A stretch of DNA of 64,000 nucleotides from JAEDHM01 sp964368645 (GTDB lineage Bacteria > Bacillota > Clostridia > Christensenellales > CAG-1252). The DNA lies in the NCBI GenBank assembly GCA_964368645.1, contig CAYJBY010000010.1, positions 44,155 to 108,154 of the forward strand. Reading direction: 5' to 3'. Of this stretch, positions 1 to 11,900 are shown piece by piece. Each line of letters begins with the position of its first letter. Position 1 is the stretch's first letter. Below the pieces are notes generated by a model that saw only the letters and a list, made by a program, of their open reading frames with translations, did not search any database and had not been told where the DNA came from. Both the position numbers and the translations under genes were made by a program.

Positions 1-103
1 CCTCGTCAACGTCATACATATTCTCAAAAATACGCCTTAAAAGCATACGGTGAATTTTGACGTCGTCAACTATTAGAATTGTAATTCTTTCCGTAACTTC
101 CAT
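1..103 (-). CDS. Response regulator receiver domain, N-terminal fragment
   Basis: The reverse strand opens with ATG at 103 and runs off the left edge after 34 codons. The peptide contains ITILIVDDVKIHRMLLRR, the classic first beta strand of a CheY-like receiver with its paired acidic residues (the DD), followed by the helix-1 pattern. The phospho-acceptor Asp and any output domain lie outside the window. A GGGGAG ribosome-binding site sits just upstream of the ATG, and a good promoter lies at 151-180. It is the first gene after the giant LRR operon and in the same orientation, but has its own promoter. It could be a partner for a histidine kinase or a c-di-GMP-related regulator; the output domain is needed to tell. 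Confidence 0.8.
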   Translation of the reverse strand, partial: MEVTERITILIVDDVKIHRMLLRRIFENMYDVDE

Positions 104-150
104 ACCTACTCCCCTGCACGTCCCCTTTGAACTCTCTTAAATTACCTTAT

Positions 151-180
151 ATTATAACAAAAAACATTAGCTACTTTCAA
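151..180 (-). promoter_or_regulatory. Sigma-A-type promoter of the response regulator gene
   Basis: Read on the minus strand, TTGAAA (175-180) and TATAAT (151-156) are separated by 18 bp. The predicted start is near 145, leaving a leader of about 40 nt before the ATG at 103. Confidence 0.6.
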
Positions 181-185
181 TAGCT
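157..185 (-). terminator. Weak terminator-like hairpin after the 293-aa gene
   Basis: On the minus strand, AGCTA and TAGCT arms with a 7-nt loop are followed by AATG and a T6 run. The stem is short (5 bp), and the -35 of the next promoter lies in its loop, so this is a tentative end of the LRR operon transcript. Confidence 0.35.
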
Positions 186-241
186 ATCGGAAATTAATTT
201 GACTTTTTCCTAATTATTGCGGCGTTTTGATTGATTATCCC

Positions 242-1123
242 TTAGCGCGTTACAAAATCCAAGCTGATTTCGTATTTTTGTGCGGAATACGGATTGGAGT
301 TTCTCAAGGTCAATTCGTTAGGCTCTTCAGCCGTGCCGATATCAGCGGTTACATATTTCGCAGGATCAAAGTAAAACGTCAGGTACAAATCCAGAGATTT
401 GCCGTTTTCCAAGGTTACGGTGCCGTCTGCGTTCACAGTCACGCCATCTGCGATAACCTTACTGCCGTTATTACCCGACACGTCAGTCGCCAAACTTTTT
501 GCCAAAGAAATCGGAATATATGACTCTACGGGCACCAACGGAGTGCCCACGGTAGAGATAAGCTCTGACGCTGTAGCCTTAGCCGATGAGGTAAAATACT
601 TGGGGGTATAGCCGCTGACAAAGTCATTGCCCTCAACGTAGTACATATCGTACTCTATCGCGTTGGTAACAGGCGAAACGAATTTTTTGAATACCGCCTC
701 GCTCATTACCGACGTTACGTCGTAATTAGCATTATTCGCGCCGTAGTAATCGGGGCAAAATATTTTTGCGTCGCCGTAGCTGTAACCGCCTGCCGCCGAC
801 GTAGGATAGGTCACTCTGATTTCCGTAATATTCAGCGAAAAGGTTTCCGTTGCGCCCGAACCGTTGGTTGCGGTTATTTTCAGGGTACTGTACTCACCCG
901 GTAACAGCGACATATCAAAACCGCCGTAGGCGGAACCGTTCGGGAAGGTAACCTTGATTACGCCGCCGCCCTCGCTGTCCGAAACTACGCCCATTTCAAA
1001 TTCGTTTACTCCGTCGTTTTTCCGCGCGGCAAACCAACCCAAAATTTCCAAAGGAATTATCAGTATTGCCAAGCAAAGAGCGATTAAGGATAATATCAAA
1101 CTCCGTCTAAGATTGTGTTTCAT
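242..1123 (-). CDS. Small membrane-targeted surface protein of the LRR operon (293 aa)
   Basis: Not recognised as a named family. Residues about 7-32 form one hydrophobic N-terminal segment after a basic start (MKHNLRRS), so it is exported or membrane-anchored by its N-terminus. The rest is Ser/Thr/Gly/Tyr-rich and looks beta-rich and extracellular; no C-terminal anchor or LPXTG is visible. The hydrophobic segment ends in GWFAARK, only weakly like the SipW-cognate signal of its operon mates. It is the last gene of the operon: its ATG overlaps the stop of the upstream gene in TAATG, so the two are translationally coupled. By context it is probably a minor subunit or anchor of the same surface structure; that role is inference. 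Confidence 0.75.
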   Translation of the reverse strand: MKHNLRRSLILSLIALCLAILIIPLEILGWFAARKNDGVNEFEMGVVSDSEGGGVIKVTFPNGSAYGGFDMSLLPGEYSTLKITATNGSGATETFSLNITEIRVTYPTSAAGGYSYGDAKIFCPDYYGANNANYDVTSVMSEAVFKKFVSPVTNAIEYDMYYVEGNDFVSGYTPKYFTSSAKATASELISTVGTPLVPVESYIPISLAKSLATDVSGNNGSKVIADGVTVNADGTVTLENGKSLDLYLTFYFDPAKYVTADIGTAEEPNELTLRNSNPYSAQKYEISLDFVTR

Positions 1124-2127
1124 TATCCCACCTCCCTTGCAACCTGAGTACCGTAAACGTATATTTTGTCGATATCGAAGGAAAGAGAAAGCACGTTGTC
1201 GCCCTCGTCAAAAACGATAAACGCCAATTCTTTCATATACATATCCGTTATATATTGAATTTCCGCCGCGCTTAACTCGGTGTGTTCCGCGATATAGTTA
1301 TCCCAATAGTCGGAATAGCTGTTATATATCTCATCGGTCGATAGACAGGTCAGCTTGAAATCCAGTTCCACAAGCTCGCCGCTGTTAACGCGTATTCCGC
1401 TTAAAAAAGACTCCTGCGAGGATATTTCGCTGAGATAAAAGGCGTTTTTTGAATAAGCGTTAAGGCTTTCGATTAGGGTTACGCCCTCACCTACGTCCGC
1501 GGCCGCCGAACTGCGAACAAGCGTGTTATAGCCTTGCGTGAAAGAGTCCGTTGCGTTGCCTGAGCTGTAAACCCTCGCCGTCAAGCCGTCCAGTCGGAAC
1601 ATAATACGAGCGGTGTACTGCGCCATTATACTGTTGATTTCCGCCTCGCTTTTGCCGCTGTTCCCAAAGAAATAACTGCCTAGATCGGAAAAATTGACGG
1701 AAATCACCGCGTCTAAACGTGTTTCCGAGGGGTTGGATACGATGATTTTCAAAAGGATACTGCTTCCGTCGATATACTCGTCGTATTCCTCTCCCAACTG
1801 CTTATCTATCGGCGAATACATATATGTCGTAATCGCATCGCGGTTGCTTTTCGGAAGAGTGGTATCCGTTGCGTGGTTATAGACAGCCTGCGCTCTCACC
1901 TGCTCGCCGCTGCCGTCCACCGCGTCGTCTAATACGCCGTCCTTGTTGTAGTCTATACCGCGGTAAACGCCTACGTTCAAGGCAATATCGCCTGAATATA
2001 TGATAAGAGTATCACTGCTTGATCCCAAATCCCCTGCAAACCAAGCAACGGCGCAGGTAATCGCCGCCGTAACGGACAATACCAGCATAATTATCGATAA
2101 CGTGAAAATACTCTTACTCTTCATCAT
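1123..2127 (-). CDS. SipW-type exported protein, possibly camelysin/TasA-like (334 aa)
   Basis: The N-terminus has a hydrophobic stretch (residues about 8-30) ending in CAVAWFAGD, resembling the Ala-Trp-Phe-Thr-Asp ending of SipW-cognate signals. It is followed by SDTLIIYSGDIALNV, which resembles the first strands of CalY/TasA-type matrix proteins. Residues 59-71 (DYNKDGVLDDAVD) form a Ca-loop-like Asp/Asn pattern. The rest is a secreted beta-rich protein without cysteine-rich or sortase motifs. An AAGGAGG ribosome-binding site precedes the first ATG, whose ATGA overlaps the stop of the 1279-aa gene. It is third in the riboswitch-led operon. The TasA-like idea rests on the N-terminus only; it could be an unrelated SipW substrate. 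Confidence 0.75.
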   Translation of the reverse strand: MMKSKSIFTLSIIMLVLSVTAAITCAVAWFAGDLGSSSDTLIIYSGDIALNVGVYRGIDYNKDGVLDDAVDGSGEQVRAQAVYNHATDTTLPKSNRDAITTYMYSPIDKQLGEEYDEYIDGSSILLKIIVSNPSETRLDAVISVNFSDLGSYFFGNSGKSEAEINSIMAQYTARIMFRLDGLTARVYSSGNATDSFTQGYNTLVRSSAAADVGEGVTLIESLNAYSKNAFYLSEISSQESFLSGIRVNSGELVELDFKLTCLSTDEIYNSYSDYWDNYIAEHTELSAAEIQYITDMYMKELAFIVFDEGDNVLSLSFDIDKIYVYGTQVAREVG

Positions 2128-5100
2128 TCAGTTACCTCCTTGAACGTAAAGGAGAATCTTTTGTAAACAGTGGTTGAATTAACGGTCATCGACGCTATTG
2201 CGTAAACGCTGTCGCCGTCAGTCAGCGTTGCGGTATGCTCTACTCTTTCGCTGTCAATAGTTTCTGTCGTAAAGTTGATTGCCTGATTATTCAGCAACAG
2301 ATAATCGGTTGTAACCGCGTAATAAGTGGAGCCGCCCGTGGTGGTGACGTAGCTTCTGGACGGAAAACGTATTTTGCCGAATTGCGTGGTAAATACGTAT
2401 ATTGCGTTGACGCTCAAAGCGCATAGCCTTTCCTCGGCGGTAAAGAGGGTTGCGGTATCACCGTTAATGGTAACGCCCTTGTCGGACAAAGCAACGTAAA
2501 CGGGTATATTGATTTTGCCTGCGGAGCCGTAATAGATAAGACTGTCGCCTGCCGTCTTATTACCGAATTCCTCCGCCGCGTTATCGTCTAAGGTAACTTC
2601 AGTAAGATTATCACAGTCCACCAAGGCGTCAAAGCAGGCTACCGCGTTGCCCGAAACGTCGAATACTCTCAATCCGATCAGCTTATTGACTCCGTCAATT
2701 GCGGTTAAGCATCTCACGCCGTTATTACGCTGTTCCGCCAAGGAAAGCTCGGTAACGGTACGGTAGAGATACGCACTGCCGTTGTCGGCGGTAAGACCTG
2801 TAACGGAATTGTTATCCAAATCGATAGAGTTCAGCTGATTAAGGTGGTAAAGATATGGCGTGCCGTTCTTCTTTTCGGACAAAATCGCGTCCGTAATGGA
2901 GCAACCGTCAAGACTCAAGGTTGTTAAATTATAGGTACTGAACTCCGCGAATGGAGCCAAGGAAGCTACTTTTATACCGTCGAAACGCATTTCCGCAGTG
3001 TTGGTTAAAAGCTGTATTCCGTCAAGGCTAACCGTATCCGCGGCGGTAATTCCCGTCAGCGTTGTCAAGGAACAGTCGAAAAGCGGGATTTCCGCGTTGG
3101 CTCCGTCCACTAGAAGATACACTCCGTTATAGGTATCGTAAACCTCCAGCATTCTGGCATAAATCGCCGCAGAGGTCACGTCACGCTCCTGCTTATAGAT
3201 TCCGGGGATTACGAAGGAGTAATACTGGGTGCTTATATCCGTTTGGGTGCCTTGACCGTTGTCAAGGTAGAACCTGACGTAAAGCTGAACCGCTGTATTA
3301 CGGGAGGGTATCTCATCGGTATCTATGGCAATCTGGTAGTAATTGCCGTTTGAGTTATACACAAGAGAGCAAAAACCGTTACCGTCGTCGTTAATTACCG
3401 CCGCGGTATTGACAATTCTCATTTCCAGTAAAATACCTGCCTCGAAGGGCATAAAACGGTTGGCGTTACCCAAGGTCGCACCTTGGTCTGCCGTGCTGTC
3501 TATCAGACGGCCGTCCGTCAGCGACTCGAAGTAAGCGGAAAAGGTGTTGCCGCTTGTGTACTGGGTGTAGTCCGTTCCGCCGATGCCTGCGCCCGGGAGA
3601 ATAACCTCGCGGTGAGCCGTGTATTCGCTTTCCGCAAGCACGTCCGTGTCGAAAACGAATTTAACGGTCATCACCAGCGTCTGTCCGTCAGGAACGGTAA
3701 TCGCGCCTGAGGATATGGTTCCGTCGCTAATGGTGAAGGATGAGGTTTTGTCCACCAAGGAAGTAAGGTCGGCAAGCGGAGTACCCTGTCCGTACGCCAC
3801 AAAGTCGGAATCGCTCATTAGGTAAATATTATAGGTTGCCGAGGTGGCACCCAATTTGGAATTGATTATCCTATTGCCGCCTGCCAAAGCACCGTAATAG
3901 AAGCCGTCCGTACCTAGCTGAATTATCTCCGAAGTCACGTTAGCTCCCGTTAGATACAGCGTTTCCACGTAACGCTCCAAATATGCGGTTTTTTCCGCAA
4001 AGGTCATCTCTCTGAGATAGACGGAAAAGCCATTGCTTAGGGTGTAAGCGTTATCGGTGTAACCGTGTCTTAAGGTGATGACGTTTTCTCCGCCCTCGGT
4101 TATAAACGAGGGAATTTCAAAATAAATGCTTTGCACCGCGGAGAAGCTCAACGCCGCCGAGGTTGTATTGCCCGAGTACAGTGTTACGGTATCCGCAGTA
4201 AAATCGAACTCCGCTGAGGTTCCCTCTGCCGTAAGCAACGAAGCACCCGAAGTGTACTGAATAAAAATACCCAAATTGCCGCTTTCCAGCAGGAAACGGC
4301 TTTCCACGTCGATACCGTCCTCGGCAGAACACAGGGTGCGCAGATTATTCCACAATTCCACGTTGCGGTCAAGGTAATAATGACCGTCGGTTACCGTAGC
4401 CGAACGGTAAACGAACGTCCGAAGCATTTCGGTTAAAAATTCTATTTTTGAATCCTCGTCGGTTCCTGCAATCAATATGGCTTTCGTAACCGCCGTCCCC
4501 TGCTCTTCGCCGTTAAAGGATACAGTTACCGAAATGTTGGCGGTGGCGTTGTCGTTCCCTCTCGTGACGTTGCCTACGTTGTCCAAAGCCGTTTCGTTAT
4601 CCGAAACGTAGGAATAGGTTACGCCGTAGCTTTGATATTTGAGAGGGAAAATCAGGTCGTTGAAGGCGAAATTCGGCAGATAACCGAGAATATACTCCTT
4701 GGCATCGGCGATAAGTGAAGCCAAAAGCTGTGCGTTTTCGGGAAGAGTGAAGTCAATGCAGTCGCTATGCTTTATCAAATTGGCAGGTGTTGTAACGAGT
4801 GCCTGAACACCGTAATCGGTATCGTTTGCGGAGCCTGTAAAGTAATACGCTCTCGGACAATCGATAATCAAATTGTGATTTTCGTTATCGATAGGGCTCA
4901 CGTCGGAGGGTATCGCGGATATGGCGAAGGAACCGCCGTAATGGTGGCTTAAGCTTAATTCCGCGTTAAGTATCAGGCGCGAATAAAGAAGATCGATACG
5001 GCAGGGAATATTAAGCGTAAAGGGACTATTTACCGTTATCGTGTCAAGGAAATACAGATTTTTGAAGCTGTCGTAATTGGTATAAGGCAGATATTGTACG

Positions 5101-5963
5101 GTAATCGCGCCGTTGTTCAGTATAATCCGCATACCGTAGGCGTCGTTGACGTAGTTGCCGTCTTTCAGGGTGAATACGAACTTATTACTGCCTGCTATTG
5201 TCGTGCCGTTGGACAAGGTAAGACTGTCAAAATCTAATGTCAACTCCGTATTGTCCGCGCTTAGATTTCCCACCAAGGCGTTCGCCGTAGTGGTGGTTTC
5301 GTTTGCCTCATCATAAAATCCGAACACGCCTATGCCGTCAATCGTTATATCCGTTCCGCTGACTGTGTAAGTACCGCTTGCGCCGTCAATCCAGTCGCCG
5401 AATGCGTTTTCGTAATAGGTGTTATAGTATTGCTCGCTGTTGTTCATCATCAGCTCGAAAAAGTCGGATACGTAAACATTTTTTTCTGACGAAGTCAGAA
5501 CTACGCACCGTACGTTCTCGGCGGCGGTTGCGCCTGTCAGGGCTACCGACACAGTCATAGAACCGCTTACCGCAGGAGAGTTATGCTCAAGGTTGCGGAA
5601 TACGTGACACTTGCCGCCTATCGCCGTTTTCACCGTAGCGGTTGCCCCCTCAAGCGTTACGCCCGTATCGCCGTCGGTAAATACCAAAAGGTCGAATCTC
5701 GGATTGGAGTAAACCGTATTGATTATATTGTTGTAAATCGTCCAGCTTTTAGTGGTTTGGTTGTCTGTTAAAACGTCTTCGTCGTAGTACCTGCCGTCAC
5801 CCTGCGCAAAGGAAAAATAGTTGGTGGCTGAATCCAGCTCGAAATGAGCGTCCGCCGTCAGCTGAATGACCGCGTAGGTTACGCCCGTGATGATACACGC
5901 GATGAACGTGAGCATCACTGCGGTCAGAATAATATAAATTTTTCCTGTATATCTCTTTTTCAT
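2124..5963 (-). CDS. Large SipW-type exported LRR protein (1279 aa)
   Basis: The N-terminal hydrophobic segment (residues about 8-33) ends in ITGVTYAVIQLTAD, close to the SipW-cognate signal consensus (hydrophobic core, then G-x-T-x-A). Most of the chain is Thr/Ser/Asn-rich with alternating strand-like segments, as in stacked Ig-like domains. Near the C-terminus (about residues 970-1140) is an irregular LRR block with LTTLSLDGCSITD and LNSIDLDNNSVTGL repeats; a closing beta domain follows. No LPXTG or transmembrane tail. The start lies 9 nt after the stop of the giant gene and lacks a clear ribosome-binding site, which suggests coupled translation. Probably a surface adhesin or matrix component working with the giant protein. 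Confidence 0.85.
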   Translation of the reverse strand: MKKRYTGKIYIILTAVMLTFIACIITGVTYAVIQLTADAHFELDSATNYFSFAQGDGRYYDEDVLTDNQTTKSWTIYNNIINTVYSNPRFDLLVFTDGDTGVTLEGATATVKTAIGGKCHVFRNLEHNSPAVSGSMTVSVALTGATAAENVRCVVLTSSEKNVYVSDFFELMMNNSEQYYNTYYENAFGDWIDGASGTYTVSGTDITIDGIGVFGFYDEANETTTTANALVGNLSADNTELTLDFDSLTLSNGTTIAGSNKFVFTLKDGNYVNDAYGMRIILNNGAITVQYLPYTNYDSFKNLYFLDTITVNSPFTLNIPCRIDLLYSRLILNAELSLSHHYGGSFAISAIPSDVSPIDNENHNLIIDCPRAYYFTGSANDTDYGVQALVTTPANLIKHSDCIDFTLPENAQLLASLIADAKEYILGYLPNFAFNDLIFPLKYQSYGVTYSYVSDNETALDNVGNVTRGNDNATANISVTVSFNGEEQGTAVTKAILIAGTDEDSKIEFLTEMLRTFVYRSATVTDGHYYLDRNVELWNNLRTLCSAEDGIDVESRFLLESGNLGIFIQYTSGASLLTAEGTSAEFDFTADTVTLYSGNTTSAALSFSAVQSIYFEIPSFITEGGENVITLRHGYTDNAYTLSNGFSVYLREMTFAEKTAYLERYVETLYLTGANVTSEIIQLGTDGFYYGALAGGNRIINSKLGATSATYNIYLMSDSDFVAYGQGTPLADLTSLVDKTSSFTISDGTISSGAITVPDGQTLVMTVKFVFDTDVLAESEYTAHREVILPGAGIGGTDYTQYTSGNTFSAYFESLTDGRLIDSTADQGATLGNANRFMPFEAGILLEMRIVNTAAVINDDGNGFCSLVYNSNGNYYQIAIDTDEIPSRNTAVQLYVRFYLDNGQGTQTDISTQYYSFVIPGIYKQERDVTSAAIYARMLEVYDTYNGVYLLVDGANAEIPLFDCSLTTLTGITAADTVSLDGIQLLTNTAEMRFDGIKVASLAPFAEFSTYNLTTLSLDGCSITDAILSEKKNGTPYLYHLNQLNSIDLDNNSVTGLTADNGSAYLYRTVTELSLAEQRNNGVRCLTAIDGVNKLIGLRVFDVSGNAVACFDALVDCDNLTEVTLDDNAAEEFGNKTAGDSLIYYGSAGKINIPVYVALSDKGVTINGDTATLFTAEERLCALSVNAIYVFTTQFGKIRFPSRSYVTTTGGSTYYAVTTDYLLLNNQAINFTTETIDSERVEHTATLTDGDSVYAIASMTVNSTTVYKRFSFTFKEVTE

Positions 5964-5972
5964 AAGTCAGTA

Positions 5973-8900
5973 TTAGGGCGCGGCGTTAAAGTCGCAGGTT
6001 ATCAAGGACTTGGTGTCCTCATAGGTTCCGGCGCAGATTACGATACCGGGAGTTGCGTATTTCACTACGTTGCCTGTGCTACAGGTGAAGCCCACCGCAT
6101 TTCCGCCGTAATTCGCCACGTTGGGCTTATTAAATACCGATGCCAAATCCGTGAAGTACACGGTGTACAGCGTATTATTGCTCAAGCCGCTGGTGATATT
6201 GGTTGTGGTACCGTTGCCGTCCGACAACATAAAGTCAGTGCCAATTGCCGAGCTTGCTATTCCGATACGGGATACGTTATAGCCGCAAACCTTAATGCCG
6301 TTAGAAGCCATTGCAGTGCCGCTGGTGAAGGTCGCGTAATAAACGCCCAACTCACGGCTGTATTCCATTACGAAGTTCAGGTCGGGTTTCTTCCAGTTGG
6401 CGTTGGTCGCATATCCCGCCGTTGCGTCGGAGGTTCTCAAAGCCACACCGTAAGTGCCCGACAGCGTGAACAGATAGGTTCCCCTCTCCGCTATTATGTA
6501 GTTGTTGGGATTGGTCTTGTCCGCGTCGAAATAGAAAGTATATATACCCATTGCGGAGTGTATCGTCTTATTCTCTGTTGCGCCGGAACGGGTAGTCAGC
6601 GTTTTGAGCGTACTCTCTATGGTGTAGGAGCCGACGAGCGTATAATCGTTATTATGTGAATTACTTATTGTTCTTACTATACTGTATTCCAACGTATTTC
6701 TCAAGTCTGCGTCGGAGAGTACCACGTGATCAATAACGTAATCGTAGGTTACGGAGTTAGTCGTATGAATGGTTTCCTGCATCAAGTAGCCCAAGGTCGC
6801 ATAGGACGATTCACTTCCTGCGGGTACGAAGTAGTAATCGTAATTCACGGTAAAGACAGGTGCTATCACAACGCTTTCGGCGGGCATTGTGAATTGAGTT
6901 CCGAACTCGTAACGAACGCCGTTGACCATCCAAGCGATTATCGCGTTGCCGTCCTCGGACGTAAAGGTGTAATCGCCCTGCGAAGGTAACGTGACGCTAT
7001 CTCCTGCGGTGGCGTAGGTCATAGTATCGAACTCGTCGCCCGTGCCGTTGCTTAACATATTGTGATATACACTGTATTGATGCGCAACAGCGTTAATATC
7101 GGCGCAAGCCTGATTGAAGGTTGAATATGCGTTGGCAAGCTCGGCGGCGGTCTCGATATCGTCCACAGCATCGTTATACAGTCCTACGATAACAGCATAG
7201 TTAGCGGCGGAATAATCGTTGGAGTTATACGCCTCGGTACAGCTTGCCAGCAGTGCGTCTAACTGTGAAACGTAATTCGCCTTAATTCTGTCAAAGGAAA
7301 CCGCGTTATACAGAATAACGTAATCGCGCTGATTTGCCGTGGGGTGAGCAGAGTTAAAGGCTGCGTTCTGCGCCGCGGCTGTATAGCTGTGGTACAGGAC
7401 GTAGGATATATCCGTAGAACCAACCCTGCAAATAAGATTAATACCGCCGGAAACCGCCGCTGTCGGAGCGGTGATAACCAAGAAGTAGCGATTGACGTTG
7501 TTATTATCTCCGTTTACAAAATCAAGAGAAGCTATTGTAACGCCGTTATAGGACGCGATACCGATTTGCGGAAGAATAGCCGCACCCTGTCCGTCCGCCA
7601 AGAACCAACTGCATTCACTGCCCTGATACAGGGTGGGTAAGAACAAGTGTCCGCTTGCGGAGGGAACGAGAATCTGTCTGTAAACAAGATTGTCGTTGAA
7701 GTCAAGAATAAAGGATTTCTCAAAGCTATAACCGTCAAACTCAATCCTCGTAAGCAGATACGCAAAGGAAGACAAGTTACTTGCTTTGTCGATAAGGGTA
7801 ATGGTTTGTCCGACGCTTACGCTATTGGATATAAGCGACTGCACAAATGTACGATCCTCTAATAGTTCCGCGTATTGAGCGGCGGTTAATGCCATACCGT
7901 TAGTAATTGCTGTAGCGGATTCCGCCCCATCAAAGGTGAAGCTGAAAGCCGAACCGCTGTAAATCAAATCGGACACGTTAACAAAAGCGGACATACTGTT
8001 CCACTTCAAGGGGTAATAATTACCGCCTAAGTTGATATAGGTCGGAACCGTCGCGGTGATGCCCGAAGCATTGCTGACAGCGTTAGCCGAAAAGCCCAGT
8101 CGCGCTACGCTTATCTCGGTTAAGCCTGAACCCGTAAAGTCGATTTCGTCGAATAGGCTCGTCGCCTTTTGCCAATCGTCGTCCGTTGCCGTGGCAACTA
8201 CTGTGTTATAGGTTATGGTAGTAAGAGGTCTGTTGGCGGCAAACCAGTATTTGAGATACTCGAAGGAAGCGGTGTGGTTATAGCCCTCGATGTAGTTCTT
8301 GTCCGTACCGATAGTAATGGTGGTAAGCTGTGAACCGAACTCCTTTAAGAATCCCAAATCGTCGATATTGACTACGTAACCTCCTGTGTGATAGGAGAAG
8401 GAAGTAAGAGTATCCTTGGAGTTAAGCAAGGGGGTGAAGTCCTGAATCAAGAAGTTTCGGCCGGCAGATGAGGAGTTAGAATAGGCAAACGAGGTAAGGT
8501 GCATATTGGAAAGCTCGTCTATGGATACGATTGCGCCGCCTGCTATTGAAAACTCTCTTAAGTTGACGAAAAGCTCGATACCTGCCAGTGTGGTGATACC
8601 CTCGCTGGGGATTACCATCGAATCGGTACTAAGCATTACACTGTTAGGCAGATACAAGGCTCCGATAGCCGTTGCCGCTACGCCCAAAGACTGGTAATTA
8701 CTGAACGTAACGGTGGATAAGGAGCTTGCGAACTTATTGTTGAAAAGCCAGAACTGGAAACGGGAGCTGATAAAGTAATCGCCGGCAGGGCGCAAAACCA
8801 TCTTACCGTTATCGCCCGGAACTTCCAAATAATACGTAGGCAGTTTAGAACTTCCAGACACCTCAGGCACCGAACTGGGAACAACGGTAATATTTTTCGT

Positions 8901-11900
8901 ACCGCTGTAAACCGTTGTATTGCCGTTTTTGAGTGCGTAAGATATAGCAATAATATTATCCGCAGGCAAATCCTCAAGATTGAAGTTTGCGGTGGTAAGG
9001 TTGAACACGTTATCCTGTATGTAATCCGCGTTACCGATGCTCATACTCCACTCGAAGGTCAGCGTTACGCCGTTGACGTTCAAAAATTCAGGCAGATAAT
9101 AGATTATACCCGTACTTTCCACGTCAAGCTGGTTGATTTGGTTAGGCAAAACGTCTCGGCCGTTGGCGGTGTTAATCAACGCGGCGTATCCTGCCGCTAT
9201 ACTTTCGGAGGTTACTATTGCCGAGTCGTTCTCGGTAACTAAGCTCTGTGCGGCAAGGAACAGCGCGTTAGCCGTTGCCGTGCCTGAAGCGTCGAAATCT
9301 CTAAGCGAATGTCTGATGGTGATGCCGTTAGCTATAATCGACGACGTGAATACCGACAAGCCGCCGTCCGTGACGTTGAACGCCGAATGTCTTTTGGCGT
9401 TACTGTTGGAAGCAGGAAGAATACCGAAGAGGTAGCCTGAAGCGGCACTGGAGGAAATATAGCTTTGATAAGCGGTTGCGCCTGCGTACATATTGGCACT
9501 CTTCACCGCGTTAATGCGGATTTTCTTCAAACTTTTGCAGTAATCAAGGATTATGTCAGCCGCCGTTGAGGTGTAGCTCACGGAGTTGAAGGTATAGCTG
9601 AACGAACGCTTATAATCAATCCTTTCGGTTAAGGACAGGTCAAGCGTAACGAGGTTAGGCGCATACCTTAAGGCGGACAAGGACTCCTCCGTTATTGCGG
9701 TATTGATTACCGTAAGAGAAGTAAGGGAATTGAAACTGCCATCCCACAAGCCCGTAATAGCATTATTGGACGTAGTGGCGGAGCCGATTGTCAAAGAAGT
9801 AACCGCCGTCAAAAGATTGATACCCTTAAGACTCTTTAAGCCGATGTCTGTCGGACTGATACGCATAGACGTGACGCGCTTTCCCTCGCCGTCAACGGGG
9901 CTGTAGTCAAAATAGCTTACGGAGCCGTTGCTCTTTAGAGTGGAATGCTTGATAAGATACAGCCAAAGTCCGTCGTCAAACTCATCGGAATAATGATACT
10001 CCTGCGTTTTGTTATAAATCGCAATAGGCGCAGAGGTGCTGACCGTTGCGGAGGAATTGTTAGTGTCGTATAAGGTTATATCGTATTTTGCGGCGTATTG
10101 TGTGCCTACGCGAGTAATCATAAGCGGAGTGGTAAGCGTACCCATAGTACCCAAATAGGAGCTTAAGCCCACGTTATCGTTCAGCAGATTATCAGCCGCC
10201 AAAAGCGATAAGGTATAATTCGTACTGGAAGCGTTACGGGTAATGCTTAAATCACTTGCAAACGTGCTGGCTATAGGATAACCGCTGTTAATGTAGGTAT
10301 AAGCGTAATTGCTTACATCGTTATATCCGATATCTCCGAAGAAATCTTCGATTTCGCTCTTAGTGAAAACGGAGGTTTCAGCCGTTGCGTAGCTTACGTT
10401 AAGACTTCCGCTGACGCTGTCGGCAACAACTGCCAAAGCGGTTAAGGTCGCAGGGGCGTAAACCGCTTGGGTGTCGTTGAGGTTTAACGTGGAAAGGACT
10501 GCCGCGCCGTGAGCCGTTTTGTAAGTCGAATAAGCGGCGGCAAGAGCGGTAAAATCTGCGGCGGCAAGTTCCTTACAGGAAGCAAGATTAAGCGTGGTAA
10601 GCGTGGCTACCGAGGAAGCGAAAACGAAACCGCCGTCACTTATGGTTATAAGAGGATTGCCGCTAAGATTAACCGAAATCAAGCTCTTACATTCCTCAAA
10701 GCAGGATACGTCGGAAATCAGGTTATTGGAAAGATTGACGGCAGTCAAGCCGCTCCTGACGGTATCAGTGCCGTTATAGAAGAGGTGCTTACCATCGTAA
10801 GTCGCTAAGTCTGTCAAAGCCGATATATCTCTAAGGTCGTTGCCCGATAGGTCAAGAGAGGATAAACCGAGGAAATACTCCAGTCCGTCTAGGTTAAGAC
10901 TGTACGATTTCGATACGTTCTTGCCGAAAGCGGAGAAGTCAATAGCCGTACCTGCGGTATCCGTAGCTGCACTTCCTTCAAACATAAGGGTGCCTGACGT
11001 GGGAGTTCCGCTAATCGAGGTGATTTTCGGAACGCCGATATAACCGTCTGCGTGATAGAACATAATGCCGTTAAGGTCGTAGCCCTGCCCTGCCGACAAG
11101 AAAGAAAGCGTTGCGATACCCGTGAAAAGTCTGAATCGCATCATCGGGTCCTTAATCGCTCTGTAGGAAAGGTAGGTAGCGGTCTTACCGTTGACGGTTT
11201 TTTGATAAAAATAGTCGCCTGTTACCGACACGGTGCCTGCCGACGAACCGTTCTGCGTTGCCGAATAGGATATCGACACGGTTTTAGAACTAAGAGCGCT
11301 TGTTCCGTAAATCAAAATCGGGTACGCAAAAGTTTGGGGCGTAACCGCCGTGGCAAATTGAACGAATCCGCCCTCGTCGTTAAAATATCCGCCGTTAGCG
11401 TAGGATACGCCTTCGGAATCTATGTACGGGCCGCCCAAAGTTCCGCTGATTACAAGATAGTAATCGTAAGCGTAACTGTCAACAGTCAGCTGTATATCGC
11501 TGAAACCCGAACTTGTATTGGGAACGTAGCAATAGGTAAGACCTGTGGTCTTGCCGCTGAGTCCAAGCTCTTCCGCCGTAACCGCAGTAGCCGTCACATT
11601 AATGCCGAAAAGCTGAGTCGCGTCCGCTGTCGATACGCCGATTATCTTCCACTGAATGGCAAAACGGCGGTTAAAATCGTTGCTGTCTCCGTTATTGGTG
11701 CCGTAATAGGTGCCGTAAGTAGAGGACGGCAGAGTTATGGTTTTGCCGTCTGTGATTATCATTTCGGAAAGGGTTGCCGCCAAGGTTCCGTCCAGCTTAA
11801 CGCCTAAGTCGGAGATAAGAGGTACAAAGTCGCCGTATTCCTTAACCGCGTCCTGCGTTATGGACGTAAGACCGCCGCTTGCGGACGTAACCCAACCTGC

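Noticed and set aside
11052..11807. 251-aa plus-strand open frame inside the giant gene, and similar frames at 5844-6659 and 14427-14909
   Set aside because: They are antisense to a long clear coding frame, have no ribosome-binding site, and read as biased low-information peptides with scattered Arg/Val/Gly.
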